64,000 nucleotides of DNA. Origin: Kordiimonas pumila. Its GTDB lineage: Bacteria; Pseudomonadota; Alphaproteobacteria; Sphingomonadales; Kordiimonadaceae. The stretch is from contig NZ_CP061205.1 of NCBI RefSeq assembly GCF_015240255.1, positions 3,458,501 to 3,522,500 of the forward strand. The letters run 5' to 3'. The translations under genes were made by a program, and so were the position numbers. This document shows positions 48,157 to 58,811 of this stretch, piece after piece. Within the stretch, counting starts at the first letter, position 1. The number at the start of each line of letters is the position of its first letter. The notes under the pieces are model-generated. The model had not been told where the DNA came from. It did not search any database and worked only from the letters and a program-made list of their open reading frames with translations.

Positions 48157-49331
48157 TCGCTTGCCTGCCCATCCCTATTATTCTGGTCCAGCCCAGCAGC
48201 AATAGTACGCGCAACCAGCTTTAATTCAGTACGCAAATCGTCAACCATAGCTTCGGATGAACGGCTTTGCTCCTCTATCAGGCGCTTCATGCCGACATCT
48301 AGGTTGCGAAGGTGCTGTTTGCTCGCCTCGTCAAGTGTTTGCGTCGCGGCAACCGGCTCATGATGCCGCGCAGAGCTTTCTGCAAGCTTAGTAATAGCAT
48401 CGGCTAGCGCCCGACTGGTTTGCTCGCCTCGCGCCAAATGTTCTGACTGTGCATCCATTTTATCGGCAAGACCTGCCAATGATTCTGCAATTGCTGTCAT
48501 TGCAGCCTGCCCTTGTGAACGACTTTCTTCCGACTGTTTCAAAATGCGCTGCAAGCGCTCAATACCATCTGCTGTTTGTTCCATGAGGGCTGTTGTATAA
48601 GCATTAGGGCTGGAACCACTGCCCTCAGACACCTCACCGCGCGACAAGCGGGTAGCAGAGGCCAACCAATCTTCCACCCCGTTGTAAAAGCGGGTTTGAG
48701 CTTGGCTAGCCTGCAGATCAAGAAAACCAAGTGTTAAGCTGCCAGCAAGGCCAAAAAGCGAACTGGAAAAAGCTGTACCCATGCCTGTCAGGGGTGACTG
48801 TAAACCTGCCTTCAGCTCATCAAACATAAGAGCCATATCACCGCCATCAACGGTTAGGCCATTTATTGTGCCGCCAATCGCACCAATGGTGCCAAGCAAG
48901 CCCCAGAACGTACCAAGCAAGCCTAAAAAGATGAGAAGCTGGGTAAAGTAGCGGCTTACTTCACGGCTTTCCTCAAGTCGCGAAGCGATACCATCTAGTA
49001 CAGATCGCATTGAAATAGTTGAAAGGCGCATACCGCCTTCAGCCTGCTCAGACAAAAGCGCTGCAGCGGGGGCCATAAGCCTCGGCGTAATAGACGATGT
49101 CGCACTTTCGTGGCGCTTGAAAGCTTTTATCCATTCCACTTCTGGTTTCAGGTCAAAAACCCTGCGGTAAGCAAAGATAACCCCTATCAGGAGGGTTGCT
49201 GCAATAACACCGTTCAGGGCCGGATTAGCCATAAAGGCTAATAAGAGAGGCTCCCATAACAGCACCGCCAAAATAACAACGGCGAGCAGAAACAAAGTCA
49301 TACGACTGATAAATTTTTGCGGTTTTTGCAT
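48153..49331 (-). CDS. MotA/ExbB-like proton-channel protein
   Basis: The 392-residue protein has four hydrophobic segments: two near the N-terminus (about residues 10-55), then FTQLLIFLGLLGTFWGLLGTIGA and GMGTAFSSSLFGLAGSLTLGFLDL, the TolQ/ExbB/MotA-type core. The C-terminal 150 residues are a soluble helical coiled-coil region. It lies directly upstream of the OmpA/MotB-like gene, overlapping it by 4 bases. No flagellar genes, tolQR or exbD are nearby. The pair is conserved in many alphaproteobacteria with unknown function, as far as I know. Confidence 0.82.
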   Translation of the reverse strand: MQKPQKFISRMTLFLLAVVILAVLLWEPLLLAFMANPALNGVIAATLLIGVIFAYRRVFDLKPEVEWIKAFKRHESATSSITPRLMAPAAALLSEQAEGGMRLSTISMRSVLDGIASRLEESREVSRYFTQLLIFLGLLGTFWGLLGTIGAIGGTINGLTVDGGDMALMFDELKAGLQSPLTGMGTAFSSSLFGLAGSLTLGFLDLQASQAQTRFYNGVEDWLASATRLSRGEVSEGSGSSPNAYTTALMEQTADGIERLQRILKQSEESRSQGQAAMTAIAESLAGLADKMDAQSEHLARGEQTSRALADAITKLAESSARHHEPVAATQTLDEASKQHLRNLDVGMKRLIEEQSRSSEAMVDDLRTELKLVARTIAAGLDQNNRDGQASE

Positions 49332-49443
49332 ATTCCGCCATCCCCCTGATGTGGTTCATACTATGAGAAACATAGTATTTAAACTCAATCCTAGTTTAAG
49401 GGCGAAATTATGACTTGCAAAGGAAAGCTTTGCAATCGGTCTA

Positions 49444-50151
49444 TTATTTATCGGGGCTAATGTATGCCTGAATAAGTTCTTCCAGCTCTGCGCGCCTACA
49501 CTTCAGAGCCTTTGTGCCAAACTCTGTTACACTAGCATAATGTGGGTTTGCCGATATGCGTTTCAGATAGGCTGTTGTTTTAGGCCACAAAGCTGCATCT
49601 GGTAACCAGCCTGCAAACCCCGCATTCACAAAGAAACTAGCAACTGCAAAGTCAGCCATGAAAGGCTTCTCGCCAAGAAGATAGTCGGCATTTTGAAGCT
49701 GCAATTCAAGATAGCTCATAATATCAGGCAATTTTTCCGTCAGTGTCGTGTTCACTGTATCCATATTTGTTTCCTGCTTTAGAAGGGCAGGCTTAATAAT
49801 CTTTTCAAAAAACAGCCCAAAAACTGCATTTCGTGCAATATGGTCGTCGGCATATTCTTCGAACCAGCGGGCTTTTGCTCGCAAAGTTACATCACCCGGA
49901 TAACACTTTTCACCAGAATAAGCTTCATCGATATATTCACATATTGCTGTTGAATCAGGCAGAATAAAATCACCAATCTGCAGAACAGGGATACGTTTTA
50001 ACGGGCTAATTTTTTTAAAACCGTCGTCAGCAATGAATGGGCTAACCGGAATAATAACATCCGGCTTCATCCCTTTAAAGGCAAAGGCAATCAGCACTTT
50101 TCGAACGTACGGGGAAACAGGGTGGCCATAGAGCGTTATTGAGTCTGTCAT
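49444..50151 (-). CDS. Glutathione S-transferase family protein
   Basis: The 235-residue protein has an N-terminal thioredoxin-like domain: ITLYGHPVSPYVRKVLIAFAFKGM (in part), RIPVLQIGDFILPDSTAICEYID, the glutathione-binding cis-proline and SNAIL-type segment, then an all-helical domain (about residues 95-225) with YLLGEKPFMADFAVASFFVNAGFAG. The start at 50151 has AAGGAGAAGG upstream; a longer reading would run into the suhB terminator. Substrate unknown. Confidence 0.9.
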   Translation of the reverse strand: MTDSITLYGHPVSPYVRKVLIAFAFKGMKPDVIIPVSPFIADDGFKKISPLKRIPVLQIGDFILPDSTAICEYIDEAYSGEKCYPGDVTLRAKARWFEEYADDHIARNAVFGLFFEKIIKPALLKQETNMDTVNTTLTEKLPDIMSYLELQLQNADYLLGEKPFMADFAVASFFVNAGFAGWLPDAALWPKTTAYLKRISANPHYASVTEFGTKALKCRRAELEELIQAYISPDK

Positions 50152-50202
50152 ATACCTTCTCCTTTGCAGAGGAAATTGCCGAAGGGCTGCCCAAAGCACA
50201 AG

Positions 50203-50233
50203 AAAAAACACCCTTTCATTTCTGAAAGAGTGT
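50203..50233 (-). terminator. Terminator of the suhB gene
   Basis: On the minus strand ACACTCTTTCA pairs with TGAAAGGGTGT (one G-U) around GAAA and is followed by TTTTTTCTTG. Confidence 0.88.
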
Positions 50234-50274
50234 TATTCATTTTTGGTAAGTTTTAACGTTCTACTTACAAAGAC

Positions 50275-51084
50275 TTAAGCCTTTAATCCTCGGTGCACAC
50301 GCTTGATGGCACGTTCAAGCGGTGCATGAAGCTGATCATTCGCTGCAATAATACCGCCCGTTTTGAGCATATTAGAGCCACCAGCCATATCAGATACATA
50401 ACCACCAGCTTCGCGTACAATCAAAATACCTGCGGCCATATCCCAAGGGCTAAGGCCTGCTTCCCAAAAGCCATCAAACCGACCAGCGGCAACATAAGCA
50501 AGATCAAGTGTCGCCGCACCAAAGCGGCGGATACCTGCAACCTTTGGCATAAATTCCTGCATTTCCGCGATGAATGTATCATGGCCCTCACGCCCTAAAA
50601 ATGGAATTCCTGTAGCAAGAAGCGCTGATTCCATTTTTTTACGGCCAGAAACTCGAAGGCGAGAATCATTAACGTATGCGCCCTGACCTTTTTCAGCCCA
50701 GAATAACTCATCTGTGAGCGGCGCATAAATGACCCCTGCAGTAATTTCACCCCGTTCTTCAACAGCAATTGTCATGGCAAAATGCGGTACACCGTGTAAA
50801 AAATTTGTGGTGCCATCCAGTGGGTCAACAATGAAGCGGATATCTTCGCGTTTACCCTTTATTTCGCCGCCCTCTTCCATCAAAAAACCGAAGTCTGGGC
50901 GTGCATTTGAAAGTTCTTCGTAAATTGTTTTTTCTGCACGCTGGTCAGCAAGAGATACAAAATCCGCTGGGCCTTTCATAGAGACCTGCAAATGCTCGAC
51001 TTCTCCAAAGTCACGGCGAAGCCCCCTACTTGCCTTCATGAGGGCAGAAACCATTACATTGATAAGCGGGGATCGACGTGCCAT
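50275..51084 (-). CDS. suhB: Inositol monophosphatase family protein (SuhB-like)
   Basis: The 269-residue metal-dependent phosphatase has the family motifs MEEGGEIKG, FIVDPLDGTTNFLHGVPHFAMTIAV (in part) and SPWDMAAGILIVREAGGYVSDMAG. SuhB-type enzymes hydrolyse inositol-1-phosphate and in enterobacteria also bind RNA polymerase; only the first activity is suggested by the sequence. It lies downstream of efp, across an efp terminator. Confidence 0.92.
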   Translation of the reverse strand: MARRSPLINVMVSALMKASRGLRRDFGEVEHLQVSMKGPADFVSLADQRAEKTIYEELSNARPDFGFLMEEGGEIKGKREDIRFIVDPLDGTTNFLHGVPHFAMTIAVEERGEITAGVIYAPLTDELFWAEKGQGAYVNDSRLRVSGRKKMESALLATGIPFLGREGHDTFIAEMQEFMPKVAGIRRFGAATLDLAYVAAGRFDGFWEAGLSPWDMAAGILIVREAGGYVSDMAGGSNMLKTGGIIAANDQLHAPLERAIKRVHRGLKA

Positions 51085-51105
51085 TGGCTTTTATTCCTTA
51101 AGTCT

Positions 51106-51139
51106 AAAAAATGTTCCCGCACACTTACAGCGCAGGAAC
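51106..51139 (-). terminator. Terminator of efp
   Basis: On the minus strand GTTCCTGC pairs with GCGGGAAC (one G-U) around an 11-base loop and is followed by ATTTTTT. Confidence 0.82.
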
Positions 51140-51165
51140 CAGAAACAACATAGTAACGAATCAGT

Positions 51166-51729
51166 TTAGTCAGCGCGGCTCACATATTCCCGCTCTGCTG
51201 TAGTCACAATGATACGCTCGCCTTGCTTAATAAACGGTGGCACACCAATGCGTAAGCCGTTTTCAAGTGTTGCAGGCTTATAGGAACTGGAAACAGTCTG
51301 CCCTTTTAAAGCTGGCTCTGTCTCAACAACTTCAAGAATGACTTTCTCAGGCAAAGCAACACCAAGGGGCTTTTCCTGATACATTTCAATGGTTACTTTC
51401 ATACCACTTTGCAGGAATACAGCATCATCTCCCAAGTCTTCATCTGACATGGAAATTTGCTCGTATGTGTCTTCATCCATAAATGTATGCATAGGGCCAT
51501 CAGCATAAAGATACTGGTAGTCTTTTTGCTCTAGGATAGCGCGTTCAACTTTTTCACTCGACCGGAAACGCTCGTTCTGCTTGGTTCCGTCTTTAATGTT
51601 TTTCAGTTCAACCTGCAGGTAAGCGCCACCCTTGCCAGGCTGGGTATGGGCAATTTTAACTGCACGCCACAAACCACCTTTATGCTCAATAACATTACCC
51701 GGACGGATAGCATTGCCGTCAATTTTCAT
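51166..51729 (-). CDS. efp: Translation elongation factor P
   Basis: EF-P relieves ribosome stalling at proline runs. The 187-residue product has [20 protein letters not shown], the loop [16 protein letters not shown] with the lysine (about residue 34) that can be modified by EpmA-type enzymes, and the C-terminal OB domain [33 protein letters not shown] (in part). Whether an epmA is present cannot be seen here. Confidence 0.98.
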   Translation of the reverse strand: MKIDGNAIRPGNVIEHKGGLWRAVKIAHTQPGKGGAYLQVELKNIKDGTKQNERFRSSEKVERAILEQKDYQYLYADGPMHTFMDEDTYEQISMSDEDLGDDAVFLQSGMKVTIEMYQEKPLGVALPEKVILEVVETEPALKGQTVSSSYKPATLENGLRIGVPPFIKQGERIIVTTAEREYVSRAD

Positions 51730-51777
51730 GGCGTACCTCTTAAAACATTTTTAATTGCAAAAGAACAAAGTTGGCGC

Positions 51778-51806
51778 CGTTTACCAGATTTGCACCGATT
51801 AGGCAA
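51778..51806 (-). promoter_or_regulatory. Candidate promoter of efp
   Basis: On the minus strand TTGCCT (51801-51806) and TAAACG (51778-51783) are separated by 17 bases, about 50 bases upstream of the efp ATG. Confidence 0.4.
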
Positions 51807-51886
51807 TGGAGCTTGAACACATGGAAAGCTATAAAACGCGGGAAAATGTTGCAATAATGGCCGCTCAGTACAGTGATGCATTAGTT

Positions 51887-52531
51887 TTATGCTAAAGCAG
51901 CCTCAAAAACCCTGACTGCCGCTACCGGGCCATCCTTATGATTCCACACAGCGCTGCTTACAGCTACGAAATGAGCACCGCTATCAGCAAGTTCGCGGCA
52001 GTTATCGGGGGTTATACCACCAATAGCAACACAGGCTATATCCGTTACTTCATCCCACGTAGACAGAATTTCTTTATCCGCAGGTGTAGCGTTCTTCTTG
52101 GTTACACTGGGGAAAAAGGATCCAAAAGCTACATAATTGGCACCCGCCTCCCCGGCTTCAAAAGCAAGGTGCAGGCTTGAATGGCATGTGACACCAATAT
52201 CTTTATTGTGGCCGAGTAGCGTACGCGCAGATGCAACATCGCCGTCTTCCTGACCAAGATGCACACCATCAGCATCAACCTCAGCAGCAATGTCAGCTCT
52301 ATCATTAAGCAACAAGGGCACTTCATGCTTGTGGCATATGGGAAGCAGCGCCTTTGCTGTTTCAATGATAACAGAATCATCCACACTTTTTAGGCGGAGC
52401 TGCAAGCAAGTAACAACACCTGTCGCTAAAACCAAATCAAGCGTATCAATAAATCTCACCAGATCATCAATTTTTTCTGGTGTGAGTAAATACAGACCAC
52501 ATGGTTCTTTTTGTGCGTTTTTGTCTGCCAT
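51887..52531 (-). CDS. thiE: Thiamine-phosphate synthase (ThiE family)
   Basis: ThiE joins the pyrimidine and thiazole parts of thiamine. The 214-residue TIM-barrel product has CLQLRLKSVDD, LLLNDRADIAAEVDADGVHLGQED, VTCHSSLHLAFEAGEAGANYVAFGSFFPSVTK (in part) and VAIGGITPDNCRELADSGA, all family signatures. No other thiamine gene is nearby; a ThiE-like gene between fba and efp is common in alphaproteobacteria. Confidence 0.92.
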   Translation of the reverse strand: MADKNAQKEPCGLYLLTPEKIDDLVRFIDTLDLVLATGVVTCLQLRLKSVDDSVIIETAKALLPICHKHEVPLLLNDRADIAAEVDADGVHLGQEDGDVASARTLLGHNKDIGVTCHSSLHLAFEAGEAGANYVAFGSFFPSVTKKNATPADKEILSTWDEVTDIACVAIGGITPDNCRELADSGAHFVAVSSAVWNHKDGPVAAVRVFEAALA

Positions 52532-52544
52532 TTTTAAGATCCTA

Positions 52545-52581
52545 AAACAAACCCTCCCCCCGGTATGCCACAGGGGAAGGG
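52545..52581 (-). terminator. Terminator of fba
   Basis: On the minus strand CCCTTCCCC pairs with GGGGGAGGG (one G-U) around a 12-base loop and is followed by TTTGTTTT. Confidence 0.8.
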
Positions 52582-52610
52582 CTCCTTAAAGCGAATTCAG
52601 AACAGAATGA

Positions 52611-53531
52611 TCAAGCTTTACCTTTATAGATATCAACAATCTGGGTCAGCATAGCAATAGCTTCTTCGCGTGGGCGCTGAAATGTATTACGGCCAATAAT
52701 CGAGCCATTACCGCCACCATCACGAATAGCGCGAGCATCGTCGTATATGCTATCAGCGCCTTTTTTGGCGCCGCCAGAGAATACAACAATTCGGCGCCCG
52801 TTAAAGCATGACCGAACCACTTCGCGAACACGTGCTGCCTGCGAAGAAAGGTCAATACCAGCATCAACAAAAGCTTTTTTAGCTTCTGGCTGCTCAAGGT
52901 GATCACTTGGAAGTTTTACCTTAATGATATGGGCGCCAAGTTCTGCTGCGAGATGAGCGGCATAAGCGCCAACATCCATTGCAGTTTCGCCTGCGCTTGA
53001 AAGGTTGCCGCCACGAGGATACGACCATAATACAACGGCAAGGCCTTTTGCTTTGGCTTCTTCTGCTACAGCACGGAATTCTTCAAACAGGTCAAGAGCA
53101 TGCTCAGAACCTGGGTAAATTGTAAAACCAACTGCTGCACAGCCTAAGCGAATGGCATCATCAACTGATGCGTTCAAGGACTGGTCTTTTGTCGTTGCCC
53201 AGCTATTAGAGCTGTTAATTTTCAAAATAGTAGGTATTTGGCCAGCAAACGTGTCTGCGCCAGCTTCCAGCATACCAAGAGTTGATGCATAAGCGTTCAA
53301 CCCAGCATCAATGGCTAGTTGGTAATGATAGTGAGGATCATAGGCATCGGGATTAGGTGCAAAAGACCGTGCTGGTCCATGCTCAAAACCTTGATCCACA
53401 GGAAGAATGATCATTTTACCCGTACCAGCCAGTTTACCTGTGCAAAGAATACGAGCAAGATTAGCCTTGGTTCCAGGGCAATCAGATTCATACTTAGATA
53501 GAATATTTTTAACGAGTTTAGTAACTTTCAT
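52611..53531 (-). CDS. Class I fructose-bisphosphate aldolase
   Basis: The 306-residue aldolase is of the class I, archaeal/DhnA type that uses a Schiff-base lysine: [64 protein letters not shown] (in part, with the lysine in IKVKLP) and [30 protein letters not shown] (in part). It cleaves fructose-1,6-bisphosphate. I started at the ATG at 53531; a longer reading gives 23 extra residues without family match. It follows pgk after 202 bases. Confidence 0.94.
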   Translation of the reverse strand: MKVTKLVKNILSKYESDCPGTKANLARILCTGKLAGTGKMIILPVDQGFEHGPARSFAPNPDAYDPHYHYQLAIDAGLNAYASTLGMLEAGADTFAGQIPTILKINSSNSWATTKDQSLNASVDDAIRLGCAAVGFTIYPGSEHALDLFEEFRAVAEEAKAKGLAVVLWSYPRGGNLSSAGETAMDVGAYAAHLAAELGAHIIKVKLPSDHLEQPEAKKAFVDAGIDLSSQAARVREVVRSCFNGRRIVVFSGGAKKGADSIYDDARAIRDGGGNGSIIGRNTFQRPREEAIAMLTQIVDIYKGKA

Positions 53532-53733
53532 TGGGGCCCCCTGAAAAAGGAAGATGTCTTTATAATTTGGCTTTTGCCATGGAATGCCCCGTTGATACAC
53601 AAAACCGTTGGTCTGCGCAACGCATGATGACTCATTTTCTAGAAAGCAGCTACTTAAACGCTCTAACTAGTCGCCCATACCAAATAAAGTGCCTAAAATG
53701 TGAAGCTTATCACGTATTAAATACCTTATTTCG

Positions 53734-54903
53734 CTACTTAATGCTTAATGCAGCCACACCCGGCAATTCTTTGCCTTCCATCCATTCAAGGAAAGCACCG
53801 CCCGCAGTTGAAATATGTGTAAAGCTATCTTTCACTCCAGCATGAGCAAGTGCCGCGACTGTATCACCGCCTCCGGCAACGGTCAGCAAATCACCCTTTT
53901 CGGAAAGAGCCGCAGCAGCCTTTGCTAAACCAACAGTTGCTGCATCGAATGGTTCCATTTCAAACGCGCCCATTGGGCCATTCCATACTAAAGTTTTGCA
54001 GCCCGTAAGAACACCAGCCAAGACTTTCACTGTCTCAGGCCCTGCATCAAGGATCATTTCACCCTCTTCCACCTCAGTTGCAGGTTTCACTTCATTATCA
54101 GCATGTGCTTTAAATTCACGTGCCACCACAACATCAGTTGGCAAATGTACAGCACATCCAGCAGTTTTTGCTTTTTCAAGAATGATAAGGGCTGTATCTT
54201 TTAAGTCTTTTTCGCAGAGACTTGAGCCAATACCAATCCCTTGTGCATACAGGAAGGTGTTTGCCATACCGCCACCAATAATCAGGTGGTCAACCTTTTC
54301 TACAAGGTTTTCAAGTACCGCAAGTTTTGATGACACTTTCGCACCGCCAACAACCGCAACAACAGGACGCTTTGGTGCCCCCAATGCTTTTTCAAGCGCT
54401 TCAAGTTCAGCACCCATGGTTTCACCAGCCGCAGACGGCAGTATATGTGCAATTGCTTCAGTAGAGGCGTGAGCTCTGTGAGCCGCTGAAAAAGCATCAT
54501 TAATATAAACATCGCCGAGGGCGGCAAACTGTGCAGCGAGCGCAGGGTCATTTTTTTCTTCCCCCGGGGAAAAGCGGGTGTTTTCCAGCACAATCACCTC
54601 GTCATCTGGCAACGTATCACCCAGAACCGCAAAGCCCACTTTTCTACCAAGAACATCTGACAGTGCTGGAACAACAGGCTTTAATGACATTGAAGGCACA
54701 ACCTTGCCTTTAGGCCGGTCAAAGTGTGCAAGCAGAACAGAACGACCACCAACCGCAGCAACAGCATCAACCGAAGCTTTTACAGCCTGAAGGCGTGTCA
54801 GGTCTGTCACTCTGCCATCCTGCATCGGAACATTCAAATCAACCCTGATCAGGGCTATTTTTCCAGTCAAGTCGCCTAGGTCTGCAATTCTGTTAAATGC
54901 CAT
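53734..54903 (-). CDS. pgk: Phosphoglycerate kinase
   Basis: The 389-residue glycolytic kinase has the N-terminal [24 protein letters not shown] (in part), [29 protein letters not shown], and the C-terminal nucleotide-binding [16 protein letters not shown] and [16 protein letters not shown]. The usual HxGRP motif reads AHFDRPKG, as in several alphaproteobacteria. A terminator separates it from gap, so it may have its own promoter in that short gap or rely on read-through. Confidence 0.98.
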   Translation of the reverse strand: MAFNRIADLGDLTGKIALIRVDLNVPMQDGRVTDLTRLQAVKASVDAVAAVGGRSVLLAHFDRPKGKVVPSMSLKPVVPALSDVLGRKVGFAVLGDTLPDDEVIVLENTRFSPGEEKNDPALAAQFAALGDVYINDAFSAAHRAHASTEAIAHILPSAAGETMGAELEALEKALGAPKRPVVAVVGGAKVSSKLAVLENLVEKVDHLIIGGGMANTFLYAQGIGIGSSLCEKDLKDTALIILEKAKTAGCAVHLPTDVVVAREFKAHADNEVKPATEVEEGEMILDAGPETVKVLAGVLTGCKTLVWNGPMGAFEMEPFDAATVGLAKAAAALSEKGDLLTVAGGGDTVAALAHAGVKDSFTHISTAGGAFLEWMEGKELPGVAALSIK

Positions 54904-54931
54904 TTTAAATCCTGTATCCGTTCACTTAAAG

Positions 54932-54958
54932 AAAAGGCGGCCAAATATGACCGCCTTT
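54932..54958 (-). terminator. Terminator between gap and pgk
   Basis: AAAGGCGG and CCGCCTTT pair around a 10-base loop; on the minus strand the hairpin is followed by TCTTTAAG, a weak T-tract. It may attenuate rather than end transcription from gap into pgk. Confidence 0.7.
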
Positions 54959-54980
54959 ATTATAAAATTCAATTTTTACC

Positions 54981-55988
54981 TTAACCGAGTTTTGCCATGG
55001 CAACAGCCGTGTCTGACATACGGTTCGAGAAACCCCATTCGTTATCGTACCATGTAAGGATACGTACAAACCGGCCATCAATAACCTTTGTCTGGCTCAG
55101 GTCAAATGTAGAGCTGTTTGCGTTGTGGTTAAAGTCAATCGAAACGGCGGGCATATCTTCAAAGCCCAGCACACCTTTCAGCTTGCCATTCGCCGCTTCC
55201 TGAATTGCCGCATTGATCTCTTCAGCTGTAGTATCGCGGCCCGCATCAAATTTCAGATCAACCAAAGAAACATTCGGCGTTGGTACACGGATCGCAGAAC
55301 CATCCAGCTTGCCAGCAAGCTCTGGCAAAACAAGACCAACAGCTTTTGCTGCACCCGTCGATGTCGGGATCATAGACAAAGCTGCCGCACGTGCCCTACG
55401 TGGATCGCTGTGCAGCGTATCGAGAACAGGCTGATCACCCGTATAAGAGTGTACTGTTGTCATATAGCCGCGCTCAATACCAACAAGATTGTTTAAAACC
55501 TGAGCAACAGGAGCCAGACAATTTGTTGTGCAAGATGCGTTAGAGACAATGATGTCGTCTTTTGTAAGCTCGTTGCTGTTCACACCAAAAACAACAGTGC
55601 GATCAACATCAGTACCCGGTGCAGAAATCAGGACCTTTTTAGCGCCTGCTTCAAGGTGTAGAGCCGCTTTTTCACGCTTTGTGAAAATACCGGTGCACTC
55701 CATCGCAACATCAACTTTTTCTTCTGCCCAAGGCAAATCGGCTGGGTTACGTTCAGCAATTACACGTATACGGTCGCCGTTTACGACAATATAATTGCCG
55801 TCCACACTTACCTCACCAGGAAACGGGCCATGAACACTATCCCGCTTTAGAAGGTACGCGTTCATTTCCACATCACCAAGATCATTGATTGCAACAACCT
55901 TAATATCAGTGCGGCCGCTTTCATAGATTGCGCGCAGAACATTCCGGCCGATGCGGCCAAAACCGTTAATGGAAACACGTACAGTCAT
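54981..55988 (-). CDS. gap: Glyceraldehyde-3-phosphate dehydrogenase
   Basis: The 335-residue enzyme has the NAD-binding start [18 protein letters not shown], the catalytic cysteine in [14 protein letters not shown] (about residue 153) and the C-terminal [12 protein letters not shown]. It is 50 bases after tkt and precedes pgk, the usual alphaproteobacterial order. The residue after the GFGRIGR loop that sets NAD preference (aspartate in AINDLGD) indicates NAD use. Confidence 0.98.
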   Translation of the reverse strand: MTVRVSINGFGRIGRNVLRAIYESGRTDIKVVAINDLGDVEMNAYLLKRDSVHGPFPGEVSVDGNYIVVNGDRIRVIAERNPADLPWAEEKVDVAMECTGIFTKREKAALHLEAGAKKVLISAPGTDVDRTVVFGVNSNELTKDDIIVSNASCTTNCLAPVAQVLNNLVGIERGYMTTVHSYTGDQPVLDTLHSDPRRARAAALSMIPTSTGAAKAVGLVLPELAGKLDGSAIRVPTPNVSLVDLKFDAGRDTTAEEINAAIQEAANGKLKGVLGFEDMPAVSIDFNHNANSSTFDLSQTKVIDGRFVRILTWYDNEWGFSNRMSDTAVAMAKLG

Positions 55989-56038
55989 CGAGAAAGTCCT
56001 CCAATATGGTACAAAATAGTCGTTAAAATTGCCTCTGT

Positions 56039-58042
56039 TTATAGCTTCTCACGCACAGCTGCAAGTAGTGCGTCTGAAGTTATACCAAAATATTCGTAAA
56101 GTTCTTCCGCTGGTGCTGATGCACCAAAAGTTGTCATGCCTATATTAACACCGTCAAGGCCAGTATAGCGTTCCCAGCCATAAGTAGTGCCTGCTTCAAT
56201 AGAAGCTTTAACAGCAGTGGCAGGCAAAACAGCAGCTTTATATGCAGCGTCTTGCGCATCAAACAAATCTGTACACGGCATAGAAACAACGCGTGTTGGT
56301 ATGCCGTCAGCCTCTAGTGCCGTACGCGCAATCACCGCGAGCTCCACCTCAGAACCTGTACCAATCAACACAACTTTTGGTGTGCCACCCGTTGCTTCCT
56401 GAAGAATATAGCCACCTTTAGCACACAAGTTTTCTTCTGTATATTCAACACGCAGCTGCGGTACATTCTGCCGGGTTAATGAAATTACACTAGGTGTTTC
56501 CTTAGCTTCAAGCGCCAGCGCCCAACACTCAGCGGTTTCCACCACATCACACGGCCTGAAAACATTCAGATTTGGCATCGCGCGCAAACTTGCCACATGC
56601 TCTACCGGCTGGTGAGTTGGCCCATCTTCACCAAGGCCAATACTATCGTGGGTCATAACATAAATTGCACGTTGCTTCATCAGCGCAGCAAGGCGAATTG
56701 CTGGGCGGGCATAATCAGTAAACACCAAGAATGTGCCACCATATGGAATATGGTTGCTATATAGCGCAATACCGTTCATCGCAGCCGCCATACCAAATTC
56801 ACGGATACCATAATACATGTACCGACCCGTGAAGTTAGTCGCTGAAACACCTTCTGTTTGGCTTGTCTTGGTAAGGTTCGAGCCCGTGAGGTCTGCAGAA
56901 CCACCAATTGTTTCAGGTACTACACCATTAATAACCTCAAGCGCCATTTGGCTTGCTTTACGTGTCGCAACCTTAACAGGGTTTGCTGCTAGTTTGGCTT
57001 TATAATCGTTTATGGCAGCAGTGAAGCCTGCTGGCAGGTCTTTATTTTGGCGACGATTAAAATCTGCCTTAACGGCCGCATCAAGAGAGTCAAATTTAGA
57101 CTTCCATTTTGCAGATTTTTTTGCGCCAGCAGCACCAACCGCACGCCAGTCTGCCATAACATCATCAGGAATAACAAAAGGCGCATGCGCCCAGCCAATA
57201 GCCTCACGCGTAGCCGCAATTTCATCATCACCAAGCGGCGCACCGTGCACACCAGATGTGCCTTGCTTATTAGGAGCGCCAAAACCAATTGTAGTTTTAC
57301 AGGCAATCATAGATGGCTGGTCGCTTTCACGAGCAAGGCCAAGGGCGACTTCAATCGCTTCCGGGTCATGGCCGTCAACACTTTGCACATGCCAGCCAGC
57401 AGCCTCGAAACGAGCAGCTTGATCTTCGCTAGTTGAAAGATCAGTCGAGCCGTCAATCGAAATGCTGTTATCGTCCCACAGAACAATAAGCTTGGAAAGT
57501 TTCAGGTGGCCAGCAAGAGAGATAGCCTCTTGGCTAACACCTTCCATCAAACAGCCATCACCGCTAATGACATATGTATAATGATCAACAATGTTATTTC
57601 CGTATTCAGCATTTGAAAGGCGTTCCGCAATCGCCATACCAACAGATGTTGCAAGCCCCTGCCCTAAAGGGCCTGTTGTGGTCTCTACGCCGGGGCATTC
57701 ACCAAATTCAGGGTGACCCGCCGTTGGGCTATGCAACTGACGGAAGTTTTCTAGATCCTGCATTGTAGGACGCTCATACCCTGTAAGATGCAACAGTGAG
57801 TAAATCAGCATGGAGCCATGCCCCGCAGACAAAACAAAACGGTCGCGGTTTGGCCAAGTTGGCCAAGCTGGATCAAAGTTTAAAAATTTCGAAAACAATA
57901 CAGTTGCAACATCGGCCATACCCATCGGCATACCGGGGTGGCCTGAGTTAGCCTTTTGCACAGCATCCATAGAGAGTGCGCGGATGGCATTAGCCATATT
58001 GGCGTGTGTTTCATTTTCAATTTGCAGGGGCATTTGGTTCAT
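56039..58042 (-). CDS. tkt: Transketolase
   Basis: The 667-residue thiamine-diphosphate enzyme of the pentose-phosphate pathway has the conserved histidine region [40 protein letters not shown] (in part), the thiamine-binding [13 protein letters not shown] and the C-terminal [18 protein letters not shown]. The length is normal. The start has a weak ribosome site and an in-frame ATG at codon 4 is possible. It begins the tkt-gap-pgk-fba series. Confidence 0.98.
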   Translation of the reverse strand: MNQMPLQIENETHANMANAIRALSMDAVQKANSGHPGMPMGMADVATVLFSKFLNFDPAWPTWPNRDRFVLSAGHGSMLIYSLLHLTGYERPTMQDLENFRQLHSPTAGHPEFGECPGVETTTGPLGQGLATSVGMAIAERLSNAEYGNNIVDHYTYVISGDGCLMEGVSQEAISLAGHLKLSKLIVLWDDNSISIDGSTDLSTSEDQAARFEAAGWHVQSVDGHDPEAIEVALGLARESDQPSMIACKTTIGFGAPNKQGTSGVHGAPLGDDEIAATREAIGWAHAPFVIPDDVMADWRAVGAAGAKKSAKWKSKFDSLDAAVKADFNRRQNKDLPAGFTAAINDYKAKLAANPVKVATRKASQMALEVINGVVPETIGGSADLTGSNLTKTSQTEGVSATNFTGRYMYYGIREFGMAAAMNGIALYSNHIPYGGTFLVFTDYARPAIRLAALMKQRAIYVMTHDSIGLGEDGPTHQPVEHVASLRAMPNLNVFRPCDVVETAECWALALEAKETPSVISLTRQNVPQLRVEYTEENLCAKGGYILQEATGGTPKVVLIGTGSEVELAVIARTALEADGIPTRVVSMPCTDLFDAQDAAYKAAVLPATAVKASIEAGTTYGWERYTGLDGVNIGMTTFGASAPAEELYEYFGITSDALLAAVREKL

Positions 58043-58094
58043 ATCATTAAACTTGCTATTTTATCCCGAAGGGGCTGCGTTCAAAATTTGCGCC

Positions 58095-58123
58095 AAAATG
58101 GCGAGGAAGTTGGCCCTAGTCAA
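58095..58123 (-). promoter_or_regulatory. Candidate promoter of the tkt-gap block
   Basis: On the minus strand TTGACT (58118-58123) and CATTTT (58095-58100) are separated by 17 bases, giving a leader of about 45 bases before tkt. Confidence 0.5.
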
Positions 58124-58298
58124 CATAAGAAACCGCTTAAATTATTGCTTTCGCCATAAATCGTATAATAAACCACAGAGGGACGATTGACGGCAGTGTT
58201 GTAAAAACCCTATCTTCAATGGGCTTGACGATTGTGCGGACCATAAAGCGCCACAATATGCTTTTAGATAAAAAGTGTTCGTTTCAGGGAGACATGCG

Positions 58299-58811
58299 AT
58301 GCCAGATAAACAAACAAATAATACATTAGACACTGCACGGGCGCGACTCGAAGCCGCCCTTTCAAGCCTTGCACATGGTGTTGCTGCTAACCGAGATGCC
58401 TTAATGCGCGTAGAGCAAAAGGTTCAGGAAAACACTTTTCTAAAAGCCCATATTGCATCGCTTGAACAGGAAAACCTGAAACTACATGAGCAAGTCGCGA
58501 CACTTGCCCTAACTGATACGGATGCCCCTGATAGTCGTATACAAGAATTAGAGCATCAAAATGCGGCGCTTGAGCAAAACTACCAACTGCTCAAGAACCG
58601 CTATGCAGCACTTCGTGATGAATTTGATTCTCTTCAGGAAAAACTAAGTGCGCCCCCCACAAGCCAGAGCGATAATGCGGATCAAGAACTGCAAAGCGAA
58701 AACAACGCCTTAAAAGCAAAAATTGCCGATATGGAATATGAAAAAAATACAATCAAGGCTGAGCTGGATAAAACGATTCAAGACCTTGAAACGATGGTGG
58801 AGACCGCATAA
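58299..58811 (+). CDS. Coiled-coil division protein upstream of zapA (ZauP-like)
   Basis: The 170-residue protein is almost entirely coiled coil: residues about 15-60 (ARARLEAALSSLAHGVAANR, EQKVQENTFLKAHIASLEQE) and about 75-165 (IQELEHQNAALEQNYQLLKNRYAALRDEF in part). It stops one base into the zapA start (TAATG). In Caulobacter the gene upstream of zapA encodes ZauP, which bridges ZapA to the Z-ring; position and coiled-coil content suggest the same here, but sequence similarity to ZauP was not tested. The ATG at 58299 has GGGAGACATG upstream. Confidence 0.72.
   Translation: MPDKQTNNTLDTARARLEAALSSLAHGVAANRDALMRVEQKVQENTFLKAHIASLEQENLKLHEQVATLALTDTDAPDSRIQELEHQNAALEQNYQLLKNRYAALRDEFDSLQEKLSAPPTSQSDNADQELQSENNALKAKIADMEYEKNTIKAELDKTIQDLETMVETA

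Noticed and set aside
47065-49331. Zorya anti-phage system
   Set aside because: Only ZorA/ZorB-like proteins are present. No ZorC, ZorD helicase or ZorE nuclease lies nearby, and the flanks are housekeeping genes.
54932-54958. A complete transcript end between gap and pgk
   Set aside because: The hairpin is sound but the T-tract on the minus strand is weak, and gap-pgk co-transcription is usual, so it is listed only as a possible attenuator.
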